From positions 1,540,501-1,604,500 of the forward strand of contig BRXU01000011.1 of NCBI GenBank assembly GCA_030267565.1: a stretch of 64,000 nt of DNA, written 5' to 3'. The first letter of the stretch is position 1. The number at the start of each line of letters is the position of its first letter. The DNA is from Pleodorina starrii. Lineage: Eukaryota > Chlorophyta > Chlorophyceae > Chlamydomonadales > Volvocaceae. Of the stretch, positions 48,339 to 60,357 are shown in pieces. The notes beneath the pieces were generated by a model, which was not told the origin of the DNA, searched no databases, and saw only the letters and a program-made list of their open reading frames with translations. Both the position numbers and the translations under genes were made by a program.

Positions 48339-51300
48339 TCACCAGGGCGTGTCAATCAGCCGCAGACTGTCCAACGCAACCCACTCCATCGCCTGAGCCA
48401 CCGACAGCAGCTTGGCGTAGTAGAGGCCCAGGAAGCGCGTCTCACTGGGCGGCTGAGAGCCCACATCGGCGGGTGGCTCTACCCGCAGGTACGGACTGCA
48501 CAGCTGCACGGCGCCGGGGCGGCTGTCCCCTCCCGTCGCAGGCACCGCTGCCGCGGAGGCTGCGGCAGAAGTCGCGGAAGGGCTTGGGGTGGCGGGGGCG
48601 TGTTCGGGGGGCGCTGAAGGTGGGTACTGGAAGGAGAGGCGGGTGTGGCGGACGAAGGCCTCGGGTGTCGCGGCGGCGGGCGGAGCGCCGTCGGGACCGG
48701 GGGCCAGGACGTCCCTGGCGGATGCGGAGGGCGGGGTGGGGGCGTTGAGGGAGGGGTACGACAGAGGAAGGACTTGCAGGTCGCAAACATCAGCACAGCA
48801 AGCACACCAGCAGGTCTTCCCAGTCCTAGGACCTACACATCGGGTCCGAATTCCATCGGGCGGCCCAGGGCCCGGTAGCGCTCCGCCACCCCGGCCGGCA
48901 CCGCCGCAAGGGCCGTCTCCATGGCCAGGCGGTTGAGCTCGGAGGGGGTGGGGCTGGTGTACTGCGAGGGGTCGGGCAAGCCCAGCATCTGCGAGGGAGA
49001 GGGTGTAGAGCGGACGGGAAGCGGGGACGACAGAGGGCGAGTTCGAATCCGACAAGATAAGGAGTCTGAGCACCCCACCCCAACAACCATCTCAATATCC
49101 CTTGGCGCTGCCCGCCGTTGGCCATGCCCACCGCAGCTGCCCCTCTCTGCACCCTCCCATGTCACGCGGGTCTCTCACCGCCGCCACGAAGGCCGCGCAT
49201 TTCATCTTGAGCCAGTAGTCGGGGGCCTGAGCAGCCAGGTACTGGCCGGGGGCGTCCATTGACCTGTCGGGCCACGTCGACGGCGACAGCAGCAGCGGGA
49301 GCATCATCGACCGCAGCAGCGGGAGCTCAGGACAAGGGCAGCGGCGCGCTGCTGCCTACCGACGGGTAGCGGACTGTGGCCAGACCGCCGCGGTTTGTAA
49401 CGGACGTAGCTTTCAACAGCGAAAGGTGGGGGGGGGGCAAACGCACGGGTGGACGTTGCAGTAGAAAGTGAGCGAAGAGGAGGTGAGCGCTGGGCTCTCC
49501 GTTGTGAGCAGTGAGCGGTGGGCTGTGAGTGCAGCACAGTGCGGCCCAACGCGCCTGAAGTGCAGCATCACGTGCACATGGAGGAGCCACCGGCCACTGT
49601 TGCCGCTGCCGTCCTCCCCGTCCTCCCCGCCCTCCTCCAACGGCATCATCAACGTCTGGCTGTACAGAAAAGTCTCCATCTGAGATAGTCAACGAAGGGA
49701 AGAGAGGAAGGGAACGGTATGGGCGTAGGGCAGGGCGGGACATGGCAGGCCAGGGAGCAGGGACACCGGTAAAGAGGGAGAGGGCGGCGCCGGGCAGGCC
49801 AAGGGGCAAGGCAACATGTGGTGCGCTGACAACATCGCATCAGCCCTATCTCACCACCGTGTGTGGTGATACTGGCCCCATCTCGCCACCGCTTTCCAGC
49901 CCTGCCCTTGACCCTCCCCGCCCCGCCCCTCCCTTCCCCCCATCCTCACATCTGTGTGCGCAGTCGCCACCACCGCCAGCCGCTGCAGCTGCGAGGCCGG
50001 CAACCCCGCCAGCACCGCCCTCTGCAGCTCCACCGCGTGAGCCTCCGCAGCCACCACCTCACCCGGGGGAAGCGCGCTGCAGCGCCGGGGAAAGGGAAAG
50101 GGCGGTGGGAGGGTTTGCGCATGTGGACAAGCGTTGCGACGAAAGGAGCGAGCGGGGAGTTGCGGGAGGTGGCCCAACTGCCCGACTGTGCACTACCATG
50201 CCACCGCACCCTCCCAGCCCCGTGTTGCGTGAGGTCGGGGCCTGACGTCGGGAGCCCCACCGCAGCACAGATGCGCCGACGTGGGCGGCCGCCCTGGCGG
50301 TCCATAGGCCTCAATCCCGGGCCCGAAGCGATTGTGCATGCCGTCTCTTGCCATGCCTCAAACGTCCGGCATAACCTTTTTGCCCTCGACGCTCAGGTGC
50401 TCTCTTCCCTCCTACGTCACGCGTCACACGTTCGAAACCCGTATGCCGCATTTCTCGTTCCTTTATTTTCGGTACTCACGTGGAATTCGCCCGGCCTGCG
50501 ACCCGTTGGGCCCCCGCCACCAGCCCGCCCACACGGCAGGGACCTTTGCAGGGGGAAGGGGAGGGGAGGTCCGGAGCGGGCAGCGTAGCAGCAGCAGCGA
50601 AGGCCGCGGCAGGGTCGCCCAGGCCACGTGCGATGCAGTACGGCGCCGTCAGCTGCGCGCTCTGCCGTACAGCGTCCAGCAGGGCCCGCCTCGCCTGCAG
50701 CAGCAGCATCGAGGCAGATGCAGCAGCCGCATGAGGGGGAGACAGCAGGGCAGGAGAAAGGTCAGGCACATTGAAGGAGAAGGGTCGGCGAATGGTCGGG
50801 GAAAGGTGGCATATCAACGCACGTTGAATGGTCCTTCGGAGAGTAAAAAAGGAGAAATACAGGGGAGCCCTTCGTAGGGTCTGCAGCACAGTGTAACAAC
50901 AGGCAACACGGTGAGGATGGTACGACACCTGGTGAGCGACTACAATGACGATGGGCCAGCAGCGGCCAAGGACGTCACACGCAGGGTTTAGCCCGGTGAT
51001 GCCAGGATGCCAGGACGCAACTCGGGGCACCTGAACCAGCTCCATGTTGCGTGCCAGCGTACACAGGTATTCGAGTGCCAGTGCCCAAGATGACCCGATA
51101 ACGAGTGTGTGTTTGTGTGTATGTGTGCTCTCGCCAATGCTGTCCCCCTTCCGCACCTCACCTGGCTCCGGGTCTGTCCCGGGGCGGCCAGGTGGGTGGT
51201 GACGAAGGACGCGAGCAGACCGCCCAGAGACTGGGGAGGCAGAAGCATGGCCGGGGTGAGGACAGGAGAACCGCAGCGAAGTCATCGGGACGAGGCAGGG

Positions 51301-54300
51301 GTGTCATGACGGATTGCTGAATTCGTTCGATTTGCGGGACAGGCGCGCTGGTCTGAGGTCGAAGGCGAGGTTACGGTGTAATGTCGCCTGGGTCTGTGGG
51401 TCGCTGATGTGCATCATACTTGAGATGTGGTTGGTTTGGAAGATGTGTTTTATGGTTGGAATATTTCCATTGCGTTGATCTCCTGGCAGTCTGGTGGTTT
51501 GCTTACCTGTGGTTGGTTTCTGGTACGGCAGTCATGATCTGTTGGTTCTTAAGGGTCATTTCGACGCTGTCCCAGCGTCTCGCGCCACGTTTGACTGCTC
51601 GACGCTTAGTCGTAGCCTGATTCGCGACAGTGAGTATCATGTGAGGAATTAGGATCATTGGGCGAATGTAGCCCAGGCCTCCCGTGGAACGATGAGACCC
51701 GGAAGTCGCGTACCGAGGACCACTACTCGTTTGTAACGGAACCCTGACATATTTCGTAGTCAGACTACTGGCCGGTCTATGAATTGGGCTACGGAGCAGC
51801 GAGTTCGTCAGCCTGATGGTGCTACCTGATGGCGTTCCTTCGGCGGCTTTCCGTTATTCCAGCTTTGGTGCTGCAGGCGGAATATTCCTATCTGCTGCCA
51901 TTGCTTCACTTTCCTCCTTCTCTTTCTACCTTAACACCACAACCTTCTGACACGAGACCATGCCTGGCTTCAGCCAGGATCGAGCTACGAGACCGCTTGG
52001 TGATTACGCGATGGAGCTATTAATTGATGATTATGCCTTGAACATGCCGGCGATTATGATCGAGTGCCGGCCTGTGATGTTCATCGTGATGCCCGCCGAG
52101 ACCTGAGCGTTGGGAAGGGAGATCAAGTACCCTTTGTGAAGACCGATGCACGATCTGGATGCCTTTTAGTGGGTTAATGAGCGCGAAACGCGTCCGGCTC
52201 CTTGTCGTGTACCCGCCGGCCATCGATAGGGTTGTCCGTCGCTTGCGAGTTACTTTGCGGGAAGGTTGCAGGTCACCGGGCAGCGTTATTATAGCCTTAA
52301 TTAGGAGGTTACACAGGTGGGGTCCTGTTTGGCATGATTTAGCAGCGCGCGCCGAGCCACCAGCGCGAGGGTGAGCCAAGGGACGGGGGCCGAACGGAGA
52401 GCCTGCCCGTGCCCGCAGATAAGCGGCGGTCAGTAGCTTGCGATGTGTGCCGGCTCCTTACGGCATAATGCGTGATAGCCGACGGGTTTGACTTTTAGCA
52501 AGCCGGCAGCGTGAAGAGCTTTGACAACCGGCGGCCCCTTGTGTACGGCCTTGATACCCAGGGGGGGCGTGCTAGCCAGGGTTTTCCCCCGAGTGCGGCA
52601 TTCCAGGCGCAGACATCTGGTCCTCTGATAGGGCGGTCTTCTTTTGTATGTGGCGCTTTCCGGGAATGGCTTTATTCCGGCCGCGCAGGTGCGCCGTGTT
52701 TCACTCCCCATGCAGACGTGTCATTCTAGTGCACCGTTTCTGCCAGCCGTGCTGGACAAGGGTTCTCCAGGGGATTTCCGAGGGATGTTCTGTTGAATAG
52801 TGTTTTACCAGGGCCAGGGTTTTCCAGGGGATATGCAGATTGCCGTGCAAGCGACTTCGAGAGTCACACGTGCAGGGCCGAGGAGTTCCTGGATTGGATT
52901 ATGTTTACGGAATGCAATGGCTCAAAAGTCCTTAGTCCTGAGCCTATTGACTGTGTTCCGTTCATGGTGTGCCGCTGAGTTCCGCTACGTCCGTTGGTTG
53001 GTGCATGAGCCTCAGGAAGAGTGTCCTGGCTGGCGAGGGCGGCCCAAGGGAGTGCTAGCCTATCCCAGCAGTCGGCCGTGTTCACCTGTTGCATGCCACG
53101 TGAGTAGGTCCAGCCCGCAGCCTTTCTTTTGCCCGGTGCAGGCCGTTGATGAGCCTGTGCACTGGGTTTCGTTTATCTCCTTCGTTGCCATGGCGGTGCT
53201 CTGTTTCTGCTTTGCGGGTCTGCGCTTCAGGGTTTTCCTTTCTAGATAGGTACCTTTTCTCGGTCTGGTTGAGCTGTGCGGGACATGATTTGCTGGAGCA
53301 GTTGTTTCTGGCGTGCTTTGTCGTGAGCCTGGCGTTTTGCCACTGTCGGTGTTGCGTTGCTATTGCTTAGTGACTGGCAGCAGGTTAGCGTTAGTCGGGC
53401 AGTTTCCTTGCTCTGGTGTGTCAGCCGCCCTTACGGCGCCTTCCGCCGTTTCTGTCGGCTGGGGGGGGAGTTCTGGTATCCAGAGTGTGTGAAACCCAGC
53501 GAGTACGGTAATCGGGCGTGACAGCTGTCATGACGGATTGCTGAATTCGTTCGATTTGCGGGACAGGCGCGCTGGTCTGAGGTCGAAGGTGAGGTTACGG
53601 TGTAATGTCGCCTGGGTCTGTAGGTCGCTGATGTGCATCATACTTGAGATGTGGTTGGTTTGGAAGATGTGTTTTATGGTTGGAATATTTCCATTGCGTT
53701 GATCTCCTGGCAGTCTGGTGGTTTGCTTACCTGTGGTTGGTTTCTGGTACGGCAGTCATGATCTGTTGGTTCTTAAGGGTCATTTCGACGCTGTCCCAGC
53801 GTCTCGTGTCACGATTGACAGCTCGACGCTTAGTCGTAGCCTGATTCGCGACAGTGAGTATCATGTGAGGAATTAGGATCATTGGGCGAATGTAGCCCAG
53901 GCCTCCCGTGGAACGATGAGACCCGGAAGTCGCGTACCGAGGACCACTACTCGTTTGTAACGGAACCCTGACATATTTCGTAGTCAGACTATTGGCCGGT
54001 CTATGAATTGGGCTACGGAGCAGCGAGTTCGTCAGCCTGATGGTGCTACCTGATGGCGTTCCTTCGGCGGCTTTCCGTTATTCCAGCTTTGGTGCTGCAG
54101 GCGGAATATTCCTATCTGCTGCCATTGCTTCACTTTCCTCCTTCTCTTTCTACCTTAACACCACAACCTTCTGACACGAGACCTACGTCCGTTGGTTGGT
54201 GCATGAGCCTCAGGAAGAGTGTCCTGGCTGACTAGGGCGGCCCAAGGGAGTGCTAGCCTATCCCAGCAGTCGGCCGTGTTAACCTGTTGCATGCCACGTG

Positions 54301-57300
54301 AGTAGGTCCAGCCTGCAGCCTTTCTTTTGCCCGGTGCAGGCCTGTTGAGCCTGTGCACTGGGTGTCGTTTGTCTCCTTCGTTGCCTTGGCGGTGCTCTGT
54401 TCTGCTTTGCGGGTCTGCGCTTCAGGGTTTTCCTTTCTAGATAGGTACCTTTTCTCGGTCTGGTTGAGCTGTGCGGGACATGATTTGTCTGGGGCAGTTG
54501 TTTCTGGCGTGCTTTGTCGTGAGCCTGGCGTTTTGCCATTGTCGGTGTTGCGTTGCTATTGCTAAGTGACTGGCAGCAGGTTAGCGTTAGTCAGGCAGGT
54601 TCCTTGCTCTGGTGTGTCAGCCGCCCTTACGGCGCCTTCCGCCGTTTCTGTCGGCTGGGGGGGGAGTTCTGGTATCCAGAGTGTGTGAAACCCAGCGAGT
54701 ACGGTAATCGGGCGTGACAGGGGTGTATAAGGCGGGACGGGGCAGGGGAGAGATGGCAGATGACACCAGGTGCGAATCGTGGGAGAGGCGGTCGCGAGGG
54801 GGCAAACAATTGCGGAAATAATGGGGGAGGGGCGAGAGCGCGAGACCGGGCGTGATGGTGGGTGCATGGAGGACAGTGGCGCAGCGCTTTCCGGCAGTAC
54901 ATTTCGGGCGGAGGCCTTGACGTTTGCCCGTCCCGTCGCCCAACGCTCTGCCGCTCGCCCTTCCCTTCCCTTCCCTTTTGGCCACGGTATACAGACGAGC
55001 GCGAGGCCCCGAACTGCGAGCAGTACGGTAACCGACCGCGAGCCGTTGAAGCAAGCCAGGGGGTTCCAGCCCCGTCCGTGCCACCTCCTTGCCCCGCTCA
55101 CGCTCATGCAGGCGGAGTGGTGCGCCACCCCCGCGGTGATGTCCCCCCGCTGCACCCGCGCATCCCCGCTGGAGGTGTTGCCATGGTTGACACCCGGGAC
55201 CACCACCACGGGCTTGGCCGCAGCAGTGAACCTGGAGGAGGGTTTGGGAGAGCGGGGAGAGAGGGGTGGTTAGGTGGATTGACGGACGGGTGGGAGGGTG
55301 GTCGGATGCGGCGGTGACGAGGGTATAGAGGGTATGGAGGGTATAGAGCATGTTCCACTGCTACGCCTGACACCGGACCCGACTCTTCAACACACACATA
55401 CAAACACACGCATTTCCCGGTAGCGCCCTGAATCTTGCGTTGCGCACCCACTGCCGACCTATACGTGAAGGCGCTGTGCGGGAAGTTACTTACATAGGAC
55501 CTAACGAACCAATCCGCGCAAATCGCCAGCAGCTTCCCGCCCACAGTCCAATTCCGCAGTCAGTCCCTGCCCAGCCACGTCTGCACGCACGCACGCACGC
55601 ACTCACGCGGACCCAAATTTTGTGGCCATGGCGGCGCTTTCCGCGATGTAGCTCGACAGCAGCGGCCACCGCATCTGGCCGTCAAGCTCCCCCACCACCA
55701 ACATCAGCGGCCTGTGCGTGACACAAAGGTGACAGCGCGGCAGGGGGGAAAGGTGGGCGTGACGGTGGCGGTGGAGGAATGCTTGGAGCGCAAACGAAGG
55801 CATTCGCTGCTGCCCTCAGGCCAGGCTTCGCGCCAGCCGCCACGCCCCCGCGCTCGCGCACACACACACAGACATGCACGCACACGCACACACGGATTCG
55901 CCTTGACCCAAACGATACAACCGCGCCTGCGAACACGTCACCTCACTCGCCTGGGCCAGGCCTCCATGCTAAACACGCCCATCTGCATGTAGTCGGGGAG
56001 ATTTGGCACGCCGCCCAGCAGCACCGTGGCGGCTGCGGACTTGGCGGCGGCGGACGCGAAGCCGTAGCAGCCGGCGGACTGGCAGATCACGGCCAGGTTG
56101 GACAGGCGGACTGCGACCCGTGGGTCGATGCGGAAAGGGGCGGCAAGGCGGCAAGAGGGCGCGCGAGGAAGTGGGGAGGCGGAAGGATGGGGAGGTGCGG
56201 CGAGGCGTGGCACCGGCTAGTGCGAGTCGAGTCATTATTGCGCCCGGTCGGTTGCAGCTGGAAGGGACCGGCGAAAGCAGAGCGGAGCGGCGCAGTACGA
56301 CGGGGGGGGGAGAGAGTGGGCGTGGCGGGGGCGAGAGCCAAGGAGGAGCCAAGGACAGGTGGCCGCGAGGGTGTGGGCCGGCACTGCGCCGCATACCGAT
56401 AGGTCGAAGTCCGGCCGAGCGGCCGCTGCTCGTGAGGAAACCAGAAACAAAGAAAAGAAAGCAACCCACGTCCTCGCTTGGCGCCCAGGATTACCGGCAC
56501 CGTGTTTACCAACGTCCATGCGTTCTGGCGCGGTTCATTTGTTGGTTGAGTTAATTGGTTGGTTGTTGAGTTAGTTAGTTGCTTCACGGTTGGTGGTTGG
56601 TTGGCTCACCGGTTCCCTCCCTGCGCGGCACGAAACCCTGGCCAGCCGCCTGCTCGACCGCTTGACACAGGAGCGTGTCGAATGCGCCGCACTCGTCCAT
56701 TGCCCGCAGCACATCCTGCGAAGCAACCACCACCACCAGCAGCAGCAGTCCATCACCACCACCACCAGAAATATCAGGGGGCGGGAGTAGCTGGAGTCTG
56801 GAGACCGCCCTGGTGGCGGCGTAGTGGCGTATGCAGTGGCGGCTGTGGATGTCGCGTGGCCACCATGTTGAATGAAGTATAGGCAATTGTCCGCTCCTGC
56901 GGCTTTCATCCCCTAAACCTCATTTGTGGTCATTTGGGGTTTCAAGCCTCCGCAGGGGAACACGGTGTCATGCGGTCGCTAGGGGGGTCGCTGCCGGTCG
57001 CGGCCGGACACTGAACACCACCGTTTTGTTCATTATCGGAGAAATCCGGAATGCTGACGGCTTAAAGAGTGCCGTAGTTAGGACACCGGGGCGAACGATA
57101 CCGCCAGATACCGCAATCCACACAGCCCCTCTCACTCTCTGTCGCAGTCCTAGATCCCAGGAGGAGCTGAGAGGGGCTGAGAGGGTCGGCTCACAGGGAT
57201 CGTCGCGTCCGGGCCGCACAGGGCCTTTTGGATGTCCAGGAAGTTCAGATTGAGCACGCCGACCCACATCCGCAGGTGGGGCGCCGCCGCCTGCCGGGGT

Positions 57301-60300
57301 TGGGGGCGGGGTGGTGTGACGTGGCGTTGTGTGGCGTTGGATTGGGTTGGGCAGTCCGGCTAGCTGGGGAGTAATAAGAACGGCCCGGGGCGAGGGGAAC
57401 GCAACGCAGTTACCTGGGATATTACCTGAGGATTACTGAAGGTTTTCTGAGTGCAACGCTAGAAAACCAAGGTTTTCTGTGAACTCAGAGGAGTTGTGCC
57501 CTCATAAGGGCGTTGGTACGGCACATGGTGCCAGTTAAGGTGTCCGCGAAGGCGTGGAGGAGTGATTTTCGGGTTTTGTAGCTACATAGGGTGGTTGCTG
57601 CGAGGCTGTGGGCATTAAGGCCTTAGCGATAGCTTTCGCGGTAGCCGGCCCTCACCATTAATTTTAACAATGTCCATTGACCTTGCGTCCGACCAGCTGG
57701 GCTCTCTCGTAGAGGAAGCATCGAAGCGTCTTAACGCTCTTTTGTAACACAAAAATGTCAAAGCTGCAAAGGTGCAACTTGTGACGGATCCGGGAAAAAT
57801 TTTGACCGGGCAGCTACGCGAGGCTTACGCGCAGTACATGGATGCGGTGCGCGAGCACCAGCAGCTCCTCCAGTTATTGACACAGCGAATGCTGCTTGAA
57901 CAGCGGGAGACAGTGGAGCCGGCCCCAAAGAGGCAACGCATGGTCCTGCCGGACTACGACTGCGACTTCGGCGCCTTAGAGGGCAAAGGGAACAAGTCGC
58001 TCATCGGACAGCGGCAGCGTCTGGTTCACTTACACGACGTGTTCGCAGACGTGCAGCTCAAGTGGCGCGCGGTCGTTGATGCTCCCGCGGCTAACCGGGC
58101 AGAGCGCGCGGAGGCGATGGAGGAGGCGGTTCGCAAGACGCAAGAAGTCTTCGAGCAGCAGGCAAAAGAGCTGGTCATCGCGCACCACCACGGGTGGGAT
58201 GTCGTGGGCCAGATGCGGGGAACGCCCTACGCGGCCACGGAGGAAGAGCAGAAGGCGCTGAAGAAGGCCATCAAGGCCGCAGCTGAGAGCCGGAAGGTTG
58301 CTAAGCCCCCCGGGAAGGCGCAACCGGCGCAGGTGGCGGCCGCGGCGGGGCCGTCGGCGCCGAAGGCTCCCAAGGGGCCGTGTTACAAGTGCAACGCCAT
58401 GGGCCACTGGGCCAAGGAGTGCCCGAACCCGCCGAAGTAGCGGACATCATTGGGCTTGGGTCGGCGCAAGCCCTAGCTTGCGGCCGTGGCCCTCTTAAGG
58501 GCGGTGGGGTGCAAGCCTCGGTGTGCGTGGTCGGTGCAAGCCCTAGCTTGCGGCCGTGGCCCTCTTAAGGGCGGTGGGGTGCAAGCCTCGGTGTGCGTGG
58601 TCGGCGCAAGCCCTAGCTTGCGGCCGTAGCCCTCTTAAGGGCGGTGGGGCGCAAGCCTCGGTGTGCATGGTCGGCGCAAGCCCTAGCTTGCGGCCGTGGC
58701 CCTCTTAAGGGCGTGGGGTACGAACGTCGGCCTGTCTGCGACAGGGGGTTGGTTGGCTTTACCCGCCTCCCTCGATTATTAAAGTTTCGCGGTAGCCGGC
58801 CCTCACCCGGCCTACCTACCGAATAAAGACGGCTTTCATTGCTTGCAGGTACCCTTTGTGTGTAACGAACGATGATTTCTCATGAAAACTGAAGGTTTTC
58901 TGAGTGCAACGCTAGAAAACCAAGGTTTTCTGTGAACTCAGAGGAGTTGTGCCCTCATAAGGGCGTTGGTACGGCACATGGTGCCAGTTAAGGTGTCCGC
59001 GAAGGCGTGGAGGAGTGATTTTCGGGTTTTGTAGCTACATAGGGTGGTTGCTGCGAGGCTGTGGGCATTAAGGCCTTAGCGATAGCTTTCGCGGTAGCCG
59101 GCCCTCACCATAAATTTTAACAATGGACATTGACCTTGCGTCCGACCAGCTGGGCTCTCTCGTAGAGGAAGCATCGAAGCGTCTTAGGATATTACCTGAG
59201 GATTACCTGGGGAAAGCTGGGGAAAGCTGTCAAAGGTCTGCACTGACTCATTTGACTTAGGGTTTGGATTTGAATTACAGATTCGAATTCGGAAGGTGGT
59301 CGATGCAATGCACCCTTGCATGTAGATGGGGAAGGCAGGGGTCGTTTACTCTTATTGTTGTGTGTTGTTCTGTTGTTACTGAGGGTTCCAGTCTTCCAGA
59401 CCCTCAGCATGCAGGGTGTCGGTTAGCGGTGCCAGCGCTTAACGTGCCGCCCAGCTCCGAAACCAAGTCCTGCCCCCACCGTCTTCGTGAGGCCGGATAA
59501 ACCATCATACGTAGGTTGTACCACACATGCAGCGCAGGCCGGTGTACCTGTTGTATGCTCTCGGCCAGGGCTTTGAAGGCGGCGGGCGGCAGCAGCGCGC
59601 CTGGGACGATGACCAGCAGACACTCCTCCGCCGCCGCCCCCTGCTCACCGGCGGCCGGCGACGTTGCAGCTGTGTCGGCCGCGGTGGCCCCGGCAGCAGA
59701 CTCGGCTGTAGACGGCTGCGAGCGCGACGGCGGCAGAGCTACGGGCGGCCGACATGTGGATGAGGAGACGGCAGCAGCGGCGGCGGCGGCGGCGGCGGCA
59801 GGGAGCCGGTTTGGCCTGGAAAACACATGTGCATCGTGCGTCTACGCAGGACGAGCATGCACGCACCTGCACACCTCAACCCACTCCCAGCAAGCGGCAA
59901 AACCTTTCATTTGCTCTGCTTTCGAAATATGCTGCCTTTCCAAACCCAAGTTACGGTAGTGGCCAGCAGTCTGTGGGCGGCCGGTAAGGCGGCGATGCAT
60001 GCATCTGGGGCATCACGAGCGCACACACAGAGAGCGCAGTGCCAGGGGCCACAACCTTGCGCCGGCGGAGAGCCCCTCGTGCTCGTGCCCGTTTGCGTGG
60101 GACCTTGTGGTAAGAGGAATGGAGCCACAGCGCGACAGCGGCCCCGCAGCGTGGAATGCAGGGCGGCGCAACGTGGCTCGAATTTGGATCACTCACGAGG
60201 AAGGATGAGGTGCTGGTAGGTCGGCAGCTGGGGCGAAGCTGCCGGCGGTTGCGGCGCGCCCGACGGCCCGTGCGCCGCGGCAGCTGCGGCGCCATCGCCC

Positions 60301-60357
60301 TTGTGGGGCTTGCTGTCGTCGGCGCTCGTCGCGACGGCTCTCTCGCCGCTGTTGCAT
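48339..60357 (-). CDS. Alpha/beta hydrolase with long C-terminal extension, 12-kb gene
   Basis: About 14 exons on minus: 60357-60197, 59815-59548, 57290-57195, 56715-56610, 56110-55942, 55711-55607, 55231-55102, 51230-51162, 50694-50480, 50076-49950, 49679-49551, 49325-49179, 48988-48839 and 48772-48339. This is roughly 770 aa. Phases agree from exon 1 through exon 13. The 13/14 junction is unresolved, and the exon 11/12 boundary has an alternative GC-AG reading (49555 to 49264). ECLLVIVPGALLPPAAFKAL starts the fold. A plausible triad is Ser222 (ICQSAGCYG), Asp277 (VVGELDGQM) and His318 (VVVPGVNHG), spaced as in esterases. The Ser motif is C-x-S-x-G, not G-x-S-x-G. After residue 345 comes a 400-residue extension of unknown role, ending SVAQAMEWVALDSLRLIDTP. 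Exon 1 gives an Arg-rich, transit-like start, but an upstream start is possible. Two introns contain mobile elements. Confidence 0.7.
51304..53521. mobile_element. Non-autonomous DNA transposon, copy A (2.2 kb)
   Basis: Begins TCATGACGGATTGCTGAATT and ends CCCAGCGAGTACGGTAATCG plus GGCGTGA. The ends are imperfect inverted repeats (about 15 of 22 positions match). Copy B follows after a six-base spacer. The A-B pair is flanked by CAGGGGTG at 51296-51303 and 54718-54725, an apparent 8-bp target duplication as in hAT elements. I see no transposase ORF; the longest ORFs have no family resemblance. It lies in intron 7 of the alpha/beta hydrolase gene. Confidence 0.75.
53528..54717. mobile_element. 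Internally deleted copy B of the same transposon (1.2 kb)
   Basis: Nearly identical to copy A except that the segment matching 51960-52985 (1026 bp) is missing, with the join at 54183/54184. A few point differences and small indels are present, for example TCGCGCCACGTTTGACTGC in A against TCGTGTCACGATTGACAGC in B. Same orientation as copy A. Confidence 0.8.
57435..57733 (+). repeat. Left terminal repeat of the GAG-only element
   Basis: Differs from the right repeat at only about three positions near its 3' end (CCATTAATT against CCATAAATT; ATGTCC against ATGGAC). It includes a hairpin of GGTTTTCT with AGAAAACC near its start, and it contains the ATG of the GAG-like frame. The ends are not the usual TG...CA. 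Confidence 0.85.
57670..58440 (+). pseudogene. GAG-like zinc-knuckle protein interrupted by one in-frame stop
   Basis: From ATG 57670, inside the left terminal repeat, the frame reads MSIDLASDQLGSLVEEASKR, then meets TAA at 57745-57747 and continues open to TAG at 58438-58440. Without the stop it would be 256 codons. It encodes a helical, Gln/Glu-rich region, an acidic/basic middle (TEEEQKALKKAIKAAAESRK) and a C-terminal CCHC zinc knuckle, CYKCNAMGHWAKEC (58381-58422), of the kind that binds retroelement RNA. The stop may be a mutation, a readthrough stop, or may mean that translation starts downstream. I saw no polymerase domain nearby. Confidence 0.65.
58461..58735. repeat. 70-bp tandem repeat, about four copies
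   Basis: Units start near 58461, 58531, 58601 and 58671. Each holds the inverted repeat GCAAGCCCTAGCTTGC and the phrase GGCCCTCTTAAGGGC, so each unit could fold. It follows the GAG-like stop codon inside the retroelement. Confidence 0.9.
58888..59186 (+). repeat. Right terminal repeat of the GAG-only element
   Basis: Pairs with 57435-57733 at a constant offset of 1453 bp with no indels. It is followed directly by the second copy of GGATATTACCTGAGGATT. Confidence 0.85.

Larger units (their letters stand above)
57435..59186 (+). mobile_element. Small terminal-repeat retroelement carrying only a GAG-like ORF
   Basis: Direct terminal repeats of 299 bp (57435-57733 and 58888-59186) flank a 1.15-kb interior with a GAG-like ORF and a 70-bp tandem array but no protease, reverse transcriptase or integrase. 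The 18-bp sequence GGATATTACCTGAGGATT occurs on both sides (57417-57434 and 59187-59204). The structure resembles the plant TR-GAG class of non-autonomous LTR elements. It lies in intron 2 of the hydrolase gene, antisense to it. Confidence 0.7.

Noticed and set aside
51420..53370. Hydrophobic Trp/Leu-rich ORFs inside the transposon
   Set aside because: Short, no transposase motifs, and not better conserved between copies A and B than the rest of the element.
58461..58735. CRISPR-like regular repeats
   Set aside because: The units are contiguous 70-bp tandem copies without unique spacers, in a eukaryotic genome.
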